From Apiotrichum sp. Y4204 (Eukaryota > Basidiomycota > Tremellomycetes > Trichosporonales > Trichosporonaceae), in the NCBI GenBank assembly GCA_025531455.1, contig JAMYHL010000078.1:1-64000 (forward strand): DNA of 64,000 nt. Direction: 5' to 3'. Of this stretch, positions 32,362 to 44,069 are shown in pieces. Every line of letters begins with the position of its first letter. The first letter of the stretch is position 1. The position numbers and the translations under genes are program-made. The notes beneath the pieces are model-generated. The model was given only the letters and a program-made list of their open reading frames with translations, searched no databases and was not told the DNA's origin.

Positions 32362-34828
32362 TTACCCGCGCGCACGCTCGAGGAGCTCGAGGAGGGCGAC
32401 GGCGCGCTGGCGCACGCTCACGGCCGGATCGTTCTCGGCTATTTCCCGAACACGCATCTTGAGGTGGTACGGCTGGAGGAGGTCGACAATCGCCTGGCGC
32501 GGGCGGTGGTTGCGCGCGTTCGACTCGACGAGGTGCCGCAGCGTGCGGAGGGCGGCGACGCGCACGTCGTCGTTGCGCGAGTTGAGCGACTGGGAGAGCG
32601 CGTCGAGCAGCTCTACCCGCGTCGTCAGCGCACTCCGCTGCCGCTCATTCCCCAACGCAATATGCGACAGGATGTACAGGCTCGGCACGGCCATGCGCTC
32701 GTCGGCGACCGTCGGGCCAAGCGGGTTTGTGCTCACCCCGACCGTGCTTGCGATAATCGCCGTCAGCGTGTCGAGCAGCCAGTCCGTCCCGATTGCGTCG
32801 AGCGTGCTCGCCAGGTCGGGCGCCGGCTGGTCGTCCACTAGGTTCTGCAGGATTTCCAGCGCCTGGGTGCGAAGCACGGGAGACACACCTGGGGAGAGAA
32901 AGTTCCGCAGGTTGTCCCACCCCAGAGACGCCATGACCTCTCCCTTGAGGCTCTCGGCCGCGTGGAACGTCACGTTCTTGAGCGCCCACAGCGCGTTCTC
33001 CGCCAGCGGCTCGTAGCTAGACGCACTCAGCTCCACCAGCAGGTCCAGGCCGCCAGACCGGATCAGTTTCTGTTGTCAGCCACGCTTCACTCGGCTACCC
33101 ACCTGCTGGAGAGGCGAAAAGTCGGTAATGATATTACAGATGGTGGCCGTCGCAGCGACCTCGACGGTCCACGCGCGGTCACCGAGCTCCTCCTCCGCCG
33201 TGACGTCCCAGTCGCGCGAGTCGAGTGGCCCATCCTCCTTCTCCAGCTGCTTGCGCGCCACCTCCCGCTTGAGCGTCTCGACAACCTGCTCAACGACACC
33301 AGAATCCACAAGTGACGTCTTGAGGATCGCAAACGTGCGGCTGAGGGCGCGAGCAAGCTGGCACGCCGCGGCACGGACACCGTAGCTCGGATGAGAGAGC
33401 GCTGCACACACCAGCGGTAGCACTGGTGGTGCCGCATCGGCGATCTGCGATCGAGTCGGCTCGTAGTTGAACGACAGTGACGCGAGGGCGAGCAGGGCAG
33501 CCTCGCGCGAGCGCGCCGCGGCCTCGTGCCCCAGCTCGCCCCGCGCCTCGTCCGCGTCCACCTCCACCAACATGCTGATAAGGTGTGACGGGCACGCCTG
33601 CTCCGCCGCCGCCCTCTGCAGCCTCTCATCGTCGGACAACAGCGAAGCTGGAGTCAGTGGAGGCAATGCACATTAGCTTACCAAGTATAAAACACAGCTT
33701 GACACGCTCTTCGACGGCCTCGGTCCGGAGGAGCTTGATTATAACACTCAATAGGTTCATATTAGTGAGCGACAGCGAGACACGATCGCGCGCGTGGCTG
33801 CCCTTGTCGGCCTTTATGATATTGGTGAGGCACGACGCGACGGCGATGCGCACGACTGGCGGACCGGACTCGAGGAGCTGCGCCAGCAGCGACAGCATGT
33901 CTGGCACGCCGTCCTGGGCCATCTCGCCGTCGCCGTTCCAGTTGCGCACATAGTTGGCAATCGCGGGCTGGCCCTTGACCAGCGCAGCGAGCAGGTCGAG
34001 CGCCGCCTCGAGCAGCCGCGGATTCGGCCGGTTGTCGGACACCCACCAGTTCCACACCGTGTCGAGCAGTGTGGGAACTAGGAAGGGCTCCTCGGACGGC
34101 ATGCCGAATGTCTCACGATGGGACGGCAGCGCGATCAGGCGCGCAAGAAGCTGGTACAGCGGCAGCAACACTGCCGGGTCTGGATGATGGTTGACGAGAG
34201 CGAGGAGGGCAAGTCGATTTGGCGGCTCAAACACGAGCCCCAATGCCGTCGCCGCGTCTGCACGGAGCTGTGACGCCGCCCGTGAGCGTACCCTTGCTGG
34301 GCGGAGGACATCATCGCCGACCAGTCCGGTGCCCACGACCTTTTGCTCTGTGCCGACGCCCCACATGTGGCCCCACACCGCGTCAGCCGTCGCGCCGAGA
34401 ATGTTCCGCAGGGCGCGCAGTAATGGAGGTAGAGTACGCGCCAGTTCCGGGTCTTCGGGATCGATGGACCGCACAAGGTCCAGCAGATGTCCCGGAACGT
34501 GCTCGGCCAGCATCGGACGGAGGGTCAGCACGCCCGCTGACCCGAGCGCGCCAAAGATGACCGCTGTCTCGCACACGATCGCTACCGACTCGCTGTCCCT
34601 GCGCAGCGGCGGTGCCAAGAGGTCGAGCAAGCTGCAGTGTTAGGCGAAAATTGCTTCATGTTACTAGTTCTTCTCAACTCACAAGACCAGCAGGGCATCG
34701 TCGCTTGCATGCTCTACCTTTTTCCACGTGTTTCCGATGACGCTGTTCTTGAGCGTCTTGAGCTCCCGGATGAGTTCGCCCGGCGTGCTCGCCTTTGTCA
34801 GCGCCTGAAGTGTCGGCGATGCGGTCAT
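32362..34828 (-). CDS. ARMC8 / Vid28 (Gid5) armadillo-repeat subunit of the GID ubiquitin ligase
   Basis: Gid5/Vid28 is the scaffold that docks substrate receptors onto the GID/CTLH E3 ligase, which degrades gluconeogenic enzymes and other N-degron substrates. Exons 34828-34683, 34631-33682, 33647-33103 and 33069-32362 give 782 aa. The first exon has ELKTLKNSVIGNTWKK, close to the MKNAVIGN block at the start of animal ARMC8. The body is a run of armadillo/HEAT repeats (PPLLRALRNILG; GVRAAACQLARALSR; ENALWALKNVTF; RTQALEILQNLV; VRVAALRTLRHLV). Two of the three introns are 33-34 nt. It is divergent from the mitochondrial RNA polymerase gene. Confidence 0.82.
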
Positions 34829-35655
34829 AGAGAGCGAATGTGAGAGCAGCTAAAGAGTGAGATGTATGTTATGTGTGTGTATGTTGTGTGTTGTGTATGT
34901 TGTGGAATCCTCTCTTTCGAGCTGCTCAATGTCCTCGTCGTTCGAATGCCCGCGCGTTCCAGCAACCAAGCCGAGATGACAAAAGAGTGGAGCCCCCCAC
35001 ATTTGGCCCGAGGCCCCACCCCAGACTCGACGAACCGGAAGCGGGGCCGAATACACGCTACTTACACGTGTTGAGTGTGTTATGTAATCTTTCCAAGTGG
35101 TGGTGGCGGGTTATTTGCCCTAGGTAATGCTCCTGTCCTAATCCGAAAAATTTGAGGGACGGGTGGGAATAAGATCATAAAAAGGCCCTTCTATAATGTC
35201 ACGTGACTCTTCCACCACTGGTGCAGTGATTTTCTTAGGTGGTACCGGGATGTTGCGCAGACGACCACTCTGTTCTCTTCCGTCATTCCGCCTGGGCAGT
35301 GGATTCAGAGGGTTTTTTTTCCATCCATCCCCACCATCACAATCTCTCCCTTCATCATCCACACATCCATTCGCATCGCATCTTTCTTGGTTTAACAACA
35401 ATAAAAAGACATCTAGACACCACATACCCAGCATCGGCAGCGGACGCTCGTGTTCCGTGCCGCATCCCATACAAAAAAAGGGGGCATCATCGGAACCCCC
35501 TCCCTCCGCTACGCCCCGAGATCGCCACCCGCATCTGCCTTCCTTTTTTTCGGAGAACACCCGAACACGGAGTAAAAAAAAATCACATCCAAGATTGAAG
35601 GAACAAAACAACATCACACGACCTTTCACTCATCATCTCCCATCTCGCCCTCATC
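34829..35655. promoter_or_regulatory. Divergent promoter region, ARMC8 / RPO41
   Basis: 827 bp between start codons. A TG-rich low-complexity stretch (34863-34905, units of TATGT and TGTG) lies in the ARMC8 5' leader. From about 35330 the plus strand is C/A- and pyrimidine-rich, the usual look of a fungal 5' UTR before the polymerase ATG. Confidence 0.5.
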
Positions 35656-38600
35656 ATGCTCCGCTCGAGGATCAGCGTAGCAGTGCACCGCCGCGCGCTC
35701 GTGGCGTCGCCAAGGCCATCATCGGTGCTCGTGCCGCGCGCGTACTCTACGCCGTCAACGCCGCGAGCAAAGCCCGTCGCCGCCGCGGCCCAGACATCAA
35801 CGCAGTTTGACCCCGCGATCACCTACTCGTCGACGCCAAAGGCCGAGCCCGAGCCGCATCGCTTCAACACCCCATTCGACTTCAACCTCCACTCCCCGAG
35901 TCCCAGCTTTGTCACCCTGCCGTCCCCGCTACCTTCAGACGTCGCCCCGCCTCCGGGATCCCTCCACAGCGAGCTGTACCAGACGACGTCCAACGTCGAC
36001 ACCATCTCCATTCTCTCCATTTGCGTCTCCCGCCCAGAGTTTGTTCCCCGCGCGTACAACATTTTCATCAACCTCATCGAGCAGGTCAAGCGCGGAGAAA
36101 GCCGCAACCCGGACGCCAAGATCTGGGCTTCGGTGGTCAAGGCCATCCAGAAGCTGGGTGCTCCTAATGTGGCGGATGCGCAGGCCGCCAATGCCGCGGC
36201 TCTCTGGCGGACGCGTGCCGGGCAGATTGTTGGCAACTGGGAGGCATTGAACAACTGGACAGCAGGAAAGCGCACCGAGGCGATTCGCGCACCTTCTGGG
36301 ACCCCGGCAGTCAAGCGCCAGGGTCTGCTCATTTATCGCGCCTGGTTCGCGGGTATCATTGAGTGAGTAACGGACTACTCTTTTTATCGACGCTGACTGT
36401 CTAGAACCGAAGCTCCGCTAGACCCTATTCTGCCTTATATCTCGCACCCCGACGTCGGTCTCGAGAACCTCACCGAGGGTTTCTCTCAGGAGCAGCTCGA
36501 CAGCGCGTTGGCCCAGGTTGAGAAGCTTGCCACGGATCTGCACCGCCAGGACATTTTGGAGCAGATCAACGCATTGCGCTCAGTACAGCACGACAAGCAG
36601 GCTTTCGAGGAGCGCGAGCGCAAGGCGCTTCAGGTGCCCGAGGTGAACCCCATCCTGGAGAAGGAGGGGAGCGACCCCGACGCACCAGAGGTTTCGAGCT
36701 CGCCCTCCATTCCGATCGTGAAACGCGCTCGCTTTGCCATTCGCAACCTTCGGCAAAACCTGAAGCAGATCAACACTCCGCTTACGTCGTTTAACCGTCA
36801 GCTGGCGCTCGAGAAGGCATCGTACGAAGCTGCGGAGGAGGAGCTCAAGCACGCTGCGCGGCAGCTTGAGGAGGCTGGTGTCGAGGACAACAGCAAGATC
36901 AACCGCAACGGTCTTCAGGCGCACATGCACCGCTGGCACGTCGAGCTCACAAAGTACCTCACGGAAGATATCGCACGGCTCCGTCAGGAGGCTCAGACCG
37001 CAACAGGATCAGAGGTGAAGCCTCCTATGTGGACATCCACCACAGGCATCAAGGACAGCACCCTGCTGTTGTATCTCTCGGTGCTCCCCGAGAAGAAGCT
37101 CGCACTCGTCACTGTTCTTGAGATGATGCGTCTTATCGGATCAGGCGGCATTATCGACGGCATGAAGACCACTCGTGGTTGCATCGATGTCGGTAGGGCT
37201 GTCGAGTCGGAGCACCGTGCCGATACCATCCGCAGCGTTGCCGGCCCCGCCTCTCCCACCTGGCAACGCACCATGGACCGCCACACCCACAAGCCGAACC
37301 GCGTCAACATCAAAAAAGTCTGGGCCGACATTGGCCGCACGCGCGAGGCGGTCGAGATGCCGTCCGCGGACGCTGGAGACGTTGGTGTCGCCCCGCATGG
37401 CCGCAGCACCGCTGTCCATGGGGAGGACCTGCGTGGTGTGTGGACCCCGCCCTGGTCTCAGATGGTCCAGACCGCCGTTGGCTCGTATCTTATCGACGCG
37501 CTCATTAGGGTCGCAAAGGTGACTCGTTACGGTACAGACCACACTGGCGCTCCGGTTTCCGAGGACCAAAACGCGTTTTCGCACTCTTACGAGTACCTGC
37601 GTGGTCGGAGACTCGGTGTTATCCGCCTGAACCCGGCGATTGCTGAGCGTCTCGCGTCCGACTCGGTCCGTCAGGTCATTCACCCCAAGCACCTTCCGAT
37701 GCTGGTCCCTCCTCGCCCGTGGTCAAAGTGGGATGACGGCGCGTATTTGTCCACGCCAGTCCAGACCATGCGTTTCAAAGACTCGGTCGAACAGCGCAAC
37801 TACCTCCGCGAGGCGTCCAACCAGGGTCACCTCGATGCTGTCTTCCACGGCCTGGATGTCATTTCGTCCACTCCCTGGGCGATCAACCACGGCGTGTTTG
37901 ATGTCGTCCTCGAGTCGTGGAACAAGGGAGAGGCCATTGCCGACATTCCTGCCGCGCCCGAGAAGTCTGGCCCTGATCTCGCGCTGCCGGACAAGCCGGA
38001 CGCCCACTGCAACGACCCCATTGCGCGCAACGACTGGGTTGGCCGTGTCAGGACGATCAACAAGGAGCAACGTAAGAACCACGCCGAGCGTTGCAAGTAC
38101 AACTACAACCTCGAGATTGCGCGCTCTTACCTCAACGACATCTTCTACATCCCTCACAACATGGACTTCCGTGGCCGTGCGTATCCGATCCCACCGCATC
38201 TCTCGCCCGTTGGTGACGACCTGTGCCGTGGTCTCCTGACGTTTGGCGTGAAGAAGCCTCTCGGCAGTGACGGTCTCCGGTGGCTCCGCATCCATCTCGC
38301 CAACGTGTTCGGATACGACAAGGCATCATTCTCCCAGCGTGAACAGTTTGCCATTGACCACGAGGCGGACGTCTTTGATTCGGCCGACAACCCCCTCACT
38401 GGCAAGCGGTGGTGGCTCGAGTCGGAGAACCCTTGGCAGACTCTCGCGGCATGCAAGGAGCTCACCGGGGCGCTCCGCTCCGCGGACTCGACAATGTTCG
38501 AGTCGTCGCTCCCAATTCACCAGGACGGCACGTGCAACGGCATGCAGCACTACGCCGCGCTCGGTGGTGATGTCGCCGGTGCAAAGGCTGTCAACCTCGA

Positions 38601-39780
38601 GAAGGGCGACCGGCCGTCGGACGTTTACACTGGTGTTGCCGATCTTGTCAACGCCTCTATCGCCGAGGACAAGAAGAACGGCGACCCTGTGGCGGTACTG
38701 ATTGATCTCCCTCTTGGCCGCAAGATTGTCAAGCAGACGGTCATGACGACTGTGTATGGTGTGACATTCGTTGGCGCCCGCGAGCAGATTGCCAAGCAGC
38801 TCGAGGCCCGTGGCGGTATGGACCGCGATGCCTTGTTCCGCGCCTCGGCATATATCGCGCGCAAGGTGTTCGACTCGATTGGAAACCTCTTTGGTGGCGC
38901 GCGTGCGATCCAAGACTGGCTGACGATTTCGGCTCGTCTTATCGCCCGTTCAATCCCTCCCGAGCGTCTCGATGCCGCTGTTACCCCAGACGCCAAGAAG
39001 AAGGGCAAGGGCCCGCACGGACGCCTGCCAAAGGAGCTCATGACTTCGGTGGTGTGGACGTCGCCCCTCGGCCTGCCCGTTGTCCAGCCGTACCGCAAGG
39101 AGGTGAAGAAGCAGGTCTTGACTTCTCTCCAGACCGTCTACATCCGCGACCCCAACCTCCCGTCCGAGGTCTCCCCGAACAAGCAGGCGACGGCGTTCCC
39201 GCCAAACTACATTCACTCCCTCGACGCGACCCACATGCTCATGACCGCCACCCGCTGCAACCAGAACGACGTGACTTTTGCGTCCGTGCACGACTCGTAC
39301 TGGACGCACGCGTCGACTGTCCAGGAAATGTCCAACACCCTCCGTGACACGTTTATCCACCTCCACTCGCAAAACCTCGTCGGCGAGCTGCGGGAAGAGT
39401 TCCTCCACCGTTACGGCGACAACTGGGTCGCGATCAACCAGTCTCACTTCCTGCTGCGCGAGGCACAGAAGCAGCGCAAGGCCGGTCGGTCGTCCAAGGC
39501 CAGTGAAAAGCAGGCTGAGGACTCGGCGGTAGATGTTCTGGCGGACGAGCCCCTCGAGACGGATCTTGCGGAAGCTGTAGACGCCGAGGCATTGGAGGAC
39601 GAGCCAGAGCTTGCCCCCACCGACCTCGGAATCAACGAAGACGAGCTGTCCGACGACATTCCCATCGTCCGCATCCGCGGCTCGCGCTTTGTCCGCTTCC
39701 GCGACATTCTCCCGCCGACACCGCCGCGCGGCACATTCGACGTCGAGCGCATCCGCGACTCGGAGTACTTCTTCTCGTAG
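35656..39780 (+). CDS. RPO41: Mitochondrial DNA-directed RNA polymerase (RPO41 family)
   Basis: Single-subunit T7-like polymerase that transcribes mitochondrial DNA. Exons 35656-36362 and 36405-39780 (42-nt intron) give 1360 aa, the normal size. The N-terminus is Arg/Ser/Ala-rich with no acids, a mitochondrial presequence. Catalytic landmarks: motif A FRGRAYPIPPHLSP with the preceding Asp; HQDGTCNGMQHYAALGGD; motif B with KQTVMTTVYGVTFVG; motif C ASVHDSYWTHA with the second catalytic Asp. An acidic low-complexity insert of about 80 residues separates the post-HDS helices from the conserved end (RFRDILPPTPPRGTFDV... EYFFS). It lies beside genes for other mitochondrial or housekeeping proteins, but there is no operon logic. 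Confidence 0.97.
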
Positions 39781-40348
39781 TCGGTGGGCGCTGCCTCGCC
39801 CCCTGCCACACTGGCAGCCACTTGATACCACGCATAGGGCGCGCCGCGCCGGATTTTTTTAGCATTGTCTGTACGCATTATTCCATGCACACTATTCTGG
39901 AGGAACAAACAACAAGAGACGGGGTCGAGCCGGTCGAGCACCTGGGGACGGGCAAAGTGGGTCTTGGTTTCGCCTCTAACGGCATTGCGCTTCTCGGCCT
40001 TGAGCATGTATTGAGAGTCACGGTGGGATTTCTGATTCTTGTTTGTCCGTCACCGGCGACATTCCGTCATGAGGGTCGCCGAGGCTCTTGGCCTCTTGGC
40101 CGCCGGGGCTACCGGAGCACGCTGCGCACTAGTCGGTGTTAAAACGACACCGCTGTGCCGCTCCACAGCCGCTCAGCCGCTGAGCCGCCAAGCGCCAAGA
40201 AATGTCGCGATCTCGCCCCGGCCACTACATCATTGCATCATACTTTTCTCCATGCATCCGAAGAGAAAAAGAAAAAAAGCACCATCCAGTGGGAATATAT
40301 ACCCCACCGAGCTGCCGAGCGCGATGACCACAACCTCCCCACCATTCG
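39781..40348. other. Intergenic region before the NADPH-oxidase-like gene
   Basis: 568 bp of 3' flank and promoter; the only distinct element is the TATA-like box near its end. Confidence 0.5.
40294..40303 (+). promoter_or_regulatory. TATA-like box of the NADPH-oxidase-like gene
   Basis: AATATATACC lies about 46 bp upstream of the ATG at 40349 in an otherwise GC-rich region, a plausible TATA element and therefore a hint of inducible expression. Confidence 0.4.
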
Positions 40349-42559
40349 ATGCATGTCGACAACCCACGCTTCAACCCCGCCGCGCGGCCGGATGGGCCTA
40401 TCCAGCCGCTGTCGAAAGACGAAATCAAGGCCTTTGTCGACAGTCTGAACAAGAACAACGACGGGGTCATCAGCTTTGACGAGGTGGCCGACAAGCTCGA
40501 CGAGGTGGCGCGCGACCTCGAGCCGCATATCGACGACACAAACGACGAGACTGCCGACCGGCACGCGTTTCTCCGGAGTATCCTCGGCACGGACGAAGAT
40601 GACATTCCCGTCGAAGAGTTTACAAAGCGCGTCGAGGCGTGGCGCATCCCGTCGCTCAAGCAGGAAACGGACGAGGACAAGGAACAGGACGAGTACGTCA
40701 AGCGCATGACGCTCGCGCGCCGCGTCGTCTCCTACTGGGCGGTCCACGGCCCGACAATCATGTTTATGGCGCTCGTCGGCGGCATGATGCTCGCGTTTGG
40801 GATATGGCAGCTGGTCAAGTATCTCCGCCCGGCGTACAGTGGTGCGCTCGGCTGGGGCGTCGTCGTTGCAAAGACCTGCGCCGGCTTGCTGTACCCCACC
40901 CTCTTCTTCCTGCTGCTCTCCATGGCGCGGTACTTTTCCACCATGCTCCGCATGTCCTACAAGGTCTCACGCTTTATCAATTTCGACCTCTCGCAAAGGT
41001 TTCACATGTACATGGCCATCTGGGCCACCATCCTGGGGACAATCCACGGCATTTCGCACCTCACCGGCGACTTTGTGTGGATCTCAAACTCGTACCGCCC
41101 CGAAGCGCTGCAGGAGCTCCTCGGCGAGAACGCGGCATGGTCCTACCGCGACGTGGTCAAGTCGCGCCCGGGGATCACGGGTATCCTCGCCCTCTTCTTC
41201 TTCTACGCCATCGGCGCGACGTCCACCCCCTGGGTCCGGCAGCGCAGCTACGAGGCCTTCCAGCTCGTCCATCTGCTCATGTACCCAATCATCGGGTGCC
41301 TCATGGCGCACGGCACGCAGGCAATCCTCCAGTGGCCAATGCTGGGGTACTTTCTCGCGTTCCCGACGCTGCTTGTCCTCGCCGAGCGGGGCACGCGCCT
41401 CGTCCGCGGATTCCTACCCATGGAAGCGACTATCCGCATCCTCGACGCCGAAACGGTCCAGATCTGCGCACGCATCCCACACAGCCGCTTCTTCCCTTAC
41501 CAGGCAGGCCACTACCTCTTCCTCCAGGTGCCCGCCATCAGCCGCTGGCAGTGGCATCCATTCACGATCAGTACGTGTCTCGAGCGCGAGATCCAGCTCC
41601 ACATCAAGACGGACGGAAACTGGACGAAAAAGCTGCGCGACCTCGCAAAGAACAAACACGAGCCGACGCCGATAACCATCGGCGTCGACGGGCCGTTTGG
41701 CGCCCCCGCTCAGCGCTTTTACGACTTTTCCCACACCATCCTCGTCGGATCCGGTATTGGCGTGACGCCCTTTGCGGGCATCCTCGCCGACCTACAGTAC
41801 TACGAGGACTCGCGGCACGGCGGTCCGCCGGACGACCTGTCGGTGACCGGCACGAGCACGAGCGAGGAGAAGACGCTCTCAGAAAAGACGCCCTCGGAGA
41901 AACCGACAGGGAGTCGAGGGAGCGCGGGGATGAGCCCCCGGCCGTCGCGCAACTCGTCCTCTGGAGGGGGACTCGCGCGCATGTCGTCGCGACGCAGCTC
42001 GCGGTCCAAGCAGCGCAACAAGGTACCAGAAGAGTTTCCCGCAGACTACCGCCGCGTGGACCTGCACTGGGTCGCGCGGCAGCGTAAGCATCTAGCGTGG
42101 TTTTCCGAGCTGCTCAACAGTGTCCAGCGCTCGCAGGACTGGCACAAGGACAATGACGGGCTCGCGCATCCCCACCTCGATATCCGGGTCAAGACGCATG
42201 TTACGGACAAGCGCAAGGACATTAGCATGCACGTGTACCGCTGGCTGCTCGAGCTGCACCGCACCAAGACGCACCCAAACTCGCCGCTCACGGGTCTTGT
42301 CAATCCCACGCACTTTGGCCGCCCGGATTTCGTGCACATCCTCGACGAGCACTACGAGGACATGAAGCGCTACCACGGGCAGTACGGGTTCGACATGGAC
42401 AATGACGGCAAAGCCGACCGTTTCAAGGTCGGCGTCTTCTTCTGCGGCGCCCCGGTCGTCGGCGAGATCCTCGCGGACCGCTGTCGGGCGCTTACGGCCC
42501 GCGGACGCGTAGAGGGCACTTGTATCGAGTACTATTTCATGATGGAGGTGTTTGGCTGA
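40349..42559 (+). CDS. EF-hand NADPH-oxidase / ferric-reductase-like flavocytochrome
   Basis: An intronless 736-aa protein predicted to move electrons from NADPH via FAD and two haems across a membrane to oxygen (superoxide) or a metal. An EF-hand loop (NKNNDGVISFDE, about residues 35-46) precedes six helices. Haem-type histidines lie in SQRFHMYM, GTIHGISH and FQLVHLLMYP, with another in MAHGT. FAD motif HPFTIST, nucleotide loop LVGSGIGVTPFAG and the late FFCGAPVVGEI follow. The NAD domain carries a Ser/Arg-rich insert (about 505-565). A second calcium-like loop, DMDNDGKADRF, sits near residue 690. The layout resembles NoxC/Nox5 more than NoxA or NoxB. Confidence 0.88.
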   Translation: MHVDNPRFNPAARPDGPIQPLSKDEIKAFVDSLNKNNDGVISFDEVADKLDEVARDLEPHIDDTNDETADRHAFLRSILGTDEDDIPVEEFTKRVEAWRIPSLKQETDEDKEQDEYVKRMTLARRVVSYWAVHGPTIMFMALVGGMMLAFGIWQLVKYLRPAYSGALGWGVVVAKTCAGLLYPTLFFLLLSMARYFSTMLRMSYKVSRFINFDLSQRFHMYMAIWATILGTIHGISHLTGDFVWISNSYRPEALQELLGENAAWSYRDVVKSRPGITGILALFFFYAIGATSTPWVRQRSYEAFQLVHLLMYPIIGCLMAHGTQAILQWPMLGYFLAFPTLLVLAERGTRLVRGFLPMEATIRILDAETVQICARIPHSRFFPYQAGHYLFLQVPAISRWQWHPFTISTCLEREIQLHIKTDGNWTKKLRDLAKNKHEPTPITIGVDGPFGAPAQRFYDFSHTILVGSGIGVTPFAGILADLQYYEDSRHGGPPDDLSVTGTSTSEEKTLSEKTPSEKPTGSRGSAGMSPRPSRNSSSGGGLARMSSRRSSRSKQRNKVPEEFPADYRRVDLHWVARQRKHLAWFSELLNSVQRSQDWHKDNDGLAHPHLDIRVKTHVTDKRKDISMHVYRWLLELHRTKTHPNSPLTGLVNPTHFGRPDFVHILDEHYEDMKRYHGQYGFDMDNDGKADRFKVGVFFCGAPVVGEILADRCRALTARGRVEGTCIEYYFMMEVFG

Positions 42560-43334
42560 GTGTTTTGATACTTGTTGAATGCATATCTAGACCTGAGTTC
42601 GGAGGTGTTCCACCTATAATGCTTGAGCTGCTCTGATCTGTACTGTACTCTGCACACGTTCGCGTGGAGTGCACCGCAACTCGCGACCCGCGACTTGGAA
42701 GTTAGTCATCGGTGTGACGCGCGGACGCCACCATGCCGCATTGGCAGAGTGGGGCAGTGTGGTGTGGCAGCCACCTGATACCTCGCTGGATTCCTTCACT
42801 TCATGCCCCACATACTTATCGCATCAGTGACAGCATGCACAGCGCGAGCGCACGATCCATAATCCACGAGGCCAACAATCACATGTGTATGCATGACCCT
42901 TTCTGCAACACGTCAACACTGCAGTAGATCGAGTCGAGGGAGCGAGTGACCAGCCTTGGCGATCATCAGAAAACGGAGTTTATTCTCCGTCTCCGCACAA
43001 CGCACCACGCACAACCACGTTCCACGCTGGCAAAAAGTCGGCGCAACTCGTCCTCTCGACTGATGACGTCGACGCCGAGAGAAAAAAAAGTCGGAGTGAC
43101 ACCACCCCCGAAACGCAGCATCACACGGGATATAAAGTAGTGACAAGTCGACGAGCGACAAGAGCTATACGACCCCCAACCCCCCCGAAACAGCCACGAT
43201 CCACGGAGTCCAGATCAACGCCTCAGATTCTAGACTTTAGACGCAGAACCACACTCGAACTCGAAACATCCACGGCTCCTGGACGTTCTCAACCACTACC
43301 CTGGAATCCCTCTATCCACCAGCATCTCCCCAAC
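42560..43334. other. Intergenic region
   Basis: 775 bp with no gene recognised. It is GC-poor relative to its neighbours; an A8 tract at about 43081-43088 and an AT-rich GATATAAAG near 43130 may belong to the acetyltransferase promoter. Confidence 0.45.
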
Positions 43335-44069
43335 ATGCTATCCACGCTATCCACGCTGCGCGTCGCCCGGCCACGCCCGCTCCTCTCCCTTCGGGGCCTG
43401 AGCACCACTTCCGCTTCGCCGCCGCCGCCAATCCGGCGGGTGACCGACGCCTCGCCCGCCTCCCTCACCCCGATAGTCGACACGCTCTCCACGGCGTTTG
43501 ACGACTTTATCATGCGCGCGCTGAACGGCGGCGACGACCCGGCGCTCCGGCGCGCACGGATGCATGCGCTCGCGGTCCACTTTGTGCGGGATCTCGAGTG
43601 CTGGGTGTCCTCTGCGCCTGGGAGCGATGGCGTCGATTGCGTCATGCTCGTGCGCCCCCCGAATGTCGAGGAACCAACACCAAACGAAGAGGGGGAGCAT
43701 ACGCAGGAGGTGGAGCGGATCATCGGTGATCGCGAGGAGCTGCGGCGCGCCGGCGAGGAGATCAAGCGTATCTTTGAGGACATGCAGCGCAGGGCATACG
43801 GCCCCGAGGGGGATAAGGGGAAATACTACGTTTCTCATGTGGGCACCGCGCCGCGGGCAGCGGGACACGGATTGGGGGGGAAGATGCTCCGGTGGATGGT
43901 GCAGCGGGGCAAGGAGGAGAAGACGGAAGTGACGCTGCTCACGATGACGGAGCAGCACCGCGAGTACTATGAGCGATGCGGGTACCATGTGCGTGCCGAG
44001 GCGCCGGCGGTGCTCAATGGCATGGAGACGAGATGGTGGGCCATGTCGGATGTGCCCAAGAGCGATTAG
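43335..44069 (+). CDS. GNAT-family N-acetyltransferase, probably mitochondrial
   Basis: Intronless, 244 aa. The N-terminus (LSTLSTLRVARPRPLLSLRG) is a likely mitochondrial presequence. A helix-rich first half is followed by the GNAT core: YVSHVGTAPRAAGHGLGGKM contains the acetyl-CoA pyrophosphate loop (R-x2-G-x-G-x-G), then LLTMTEQHREYYERCGYHV, the usual C-terminal helix with a Tyr that can serve as general acid. The substrate cannot be told. An in-frame upstream extension to 43140 has no ATG in good context, and the presequence argues for 43335. Confidence 0.85.
   Translation: MLSTLSTLRVARPRPLLSLRGLSTTSASPPPPIRRVTDASPASLTPIVDTLSTAFDDFIMRALNGGDDPALRRARMHALAVHFVRDLECWVSSAPGSDGVDCVMLVRPPNVEEPTPNEEGEHTQEVERIIGDREELRRAGEEIKRIFEDMQRRAYGPEGDKGKYYVSHVGTAPRAAGHGLGGKMLRWMVQRGKEEKTEVTLLTMTEQHREYYERCGYHVRAEAPAVLNGMETRWWAMSDVPKSD

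Noticed and set aside
40639..42087. 482-codon frame within the NADPH-oxidase gene
   Set aside because: Arg/His/Pro-rich shadow frame caused by high GC at third positions; the main frame has all the family motifs.
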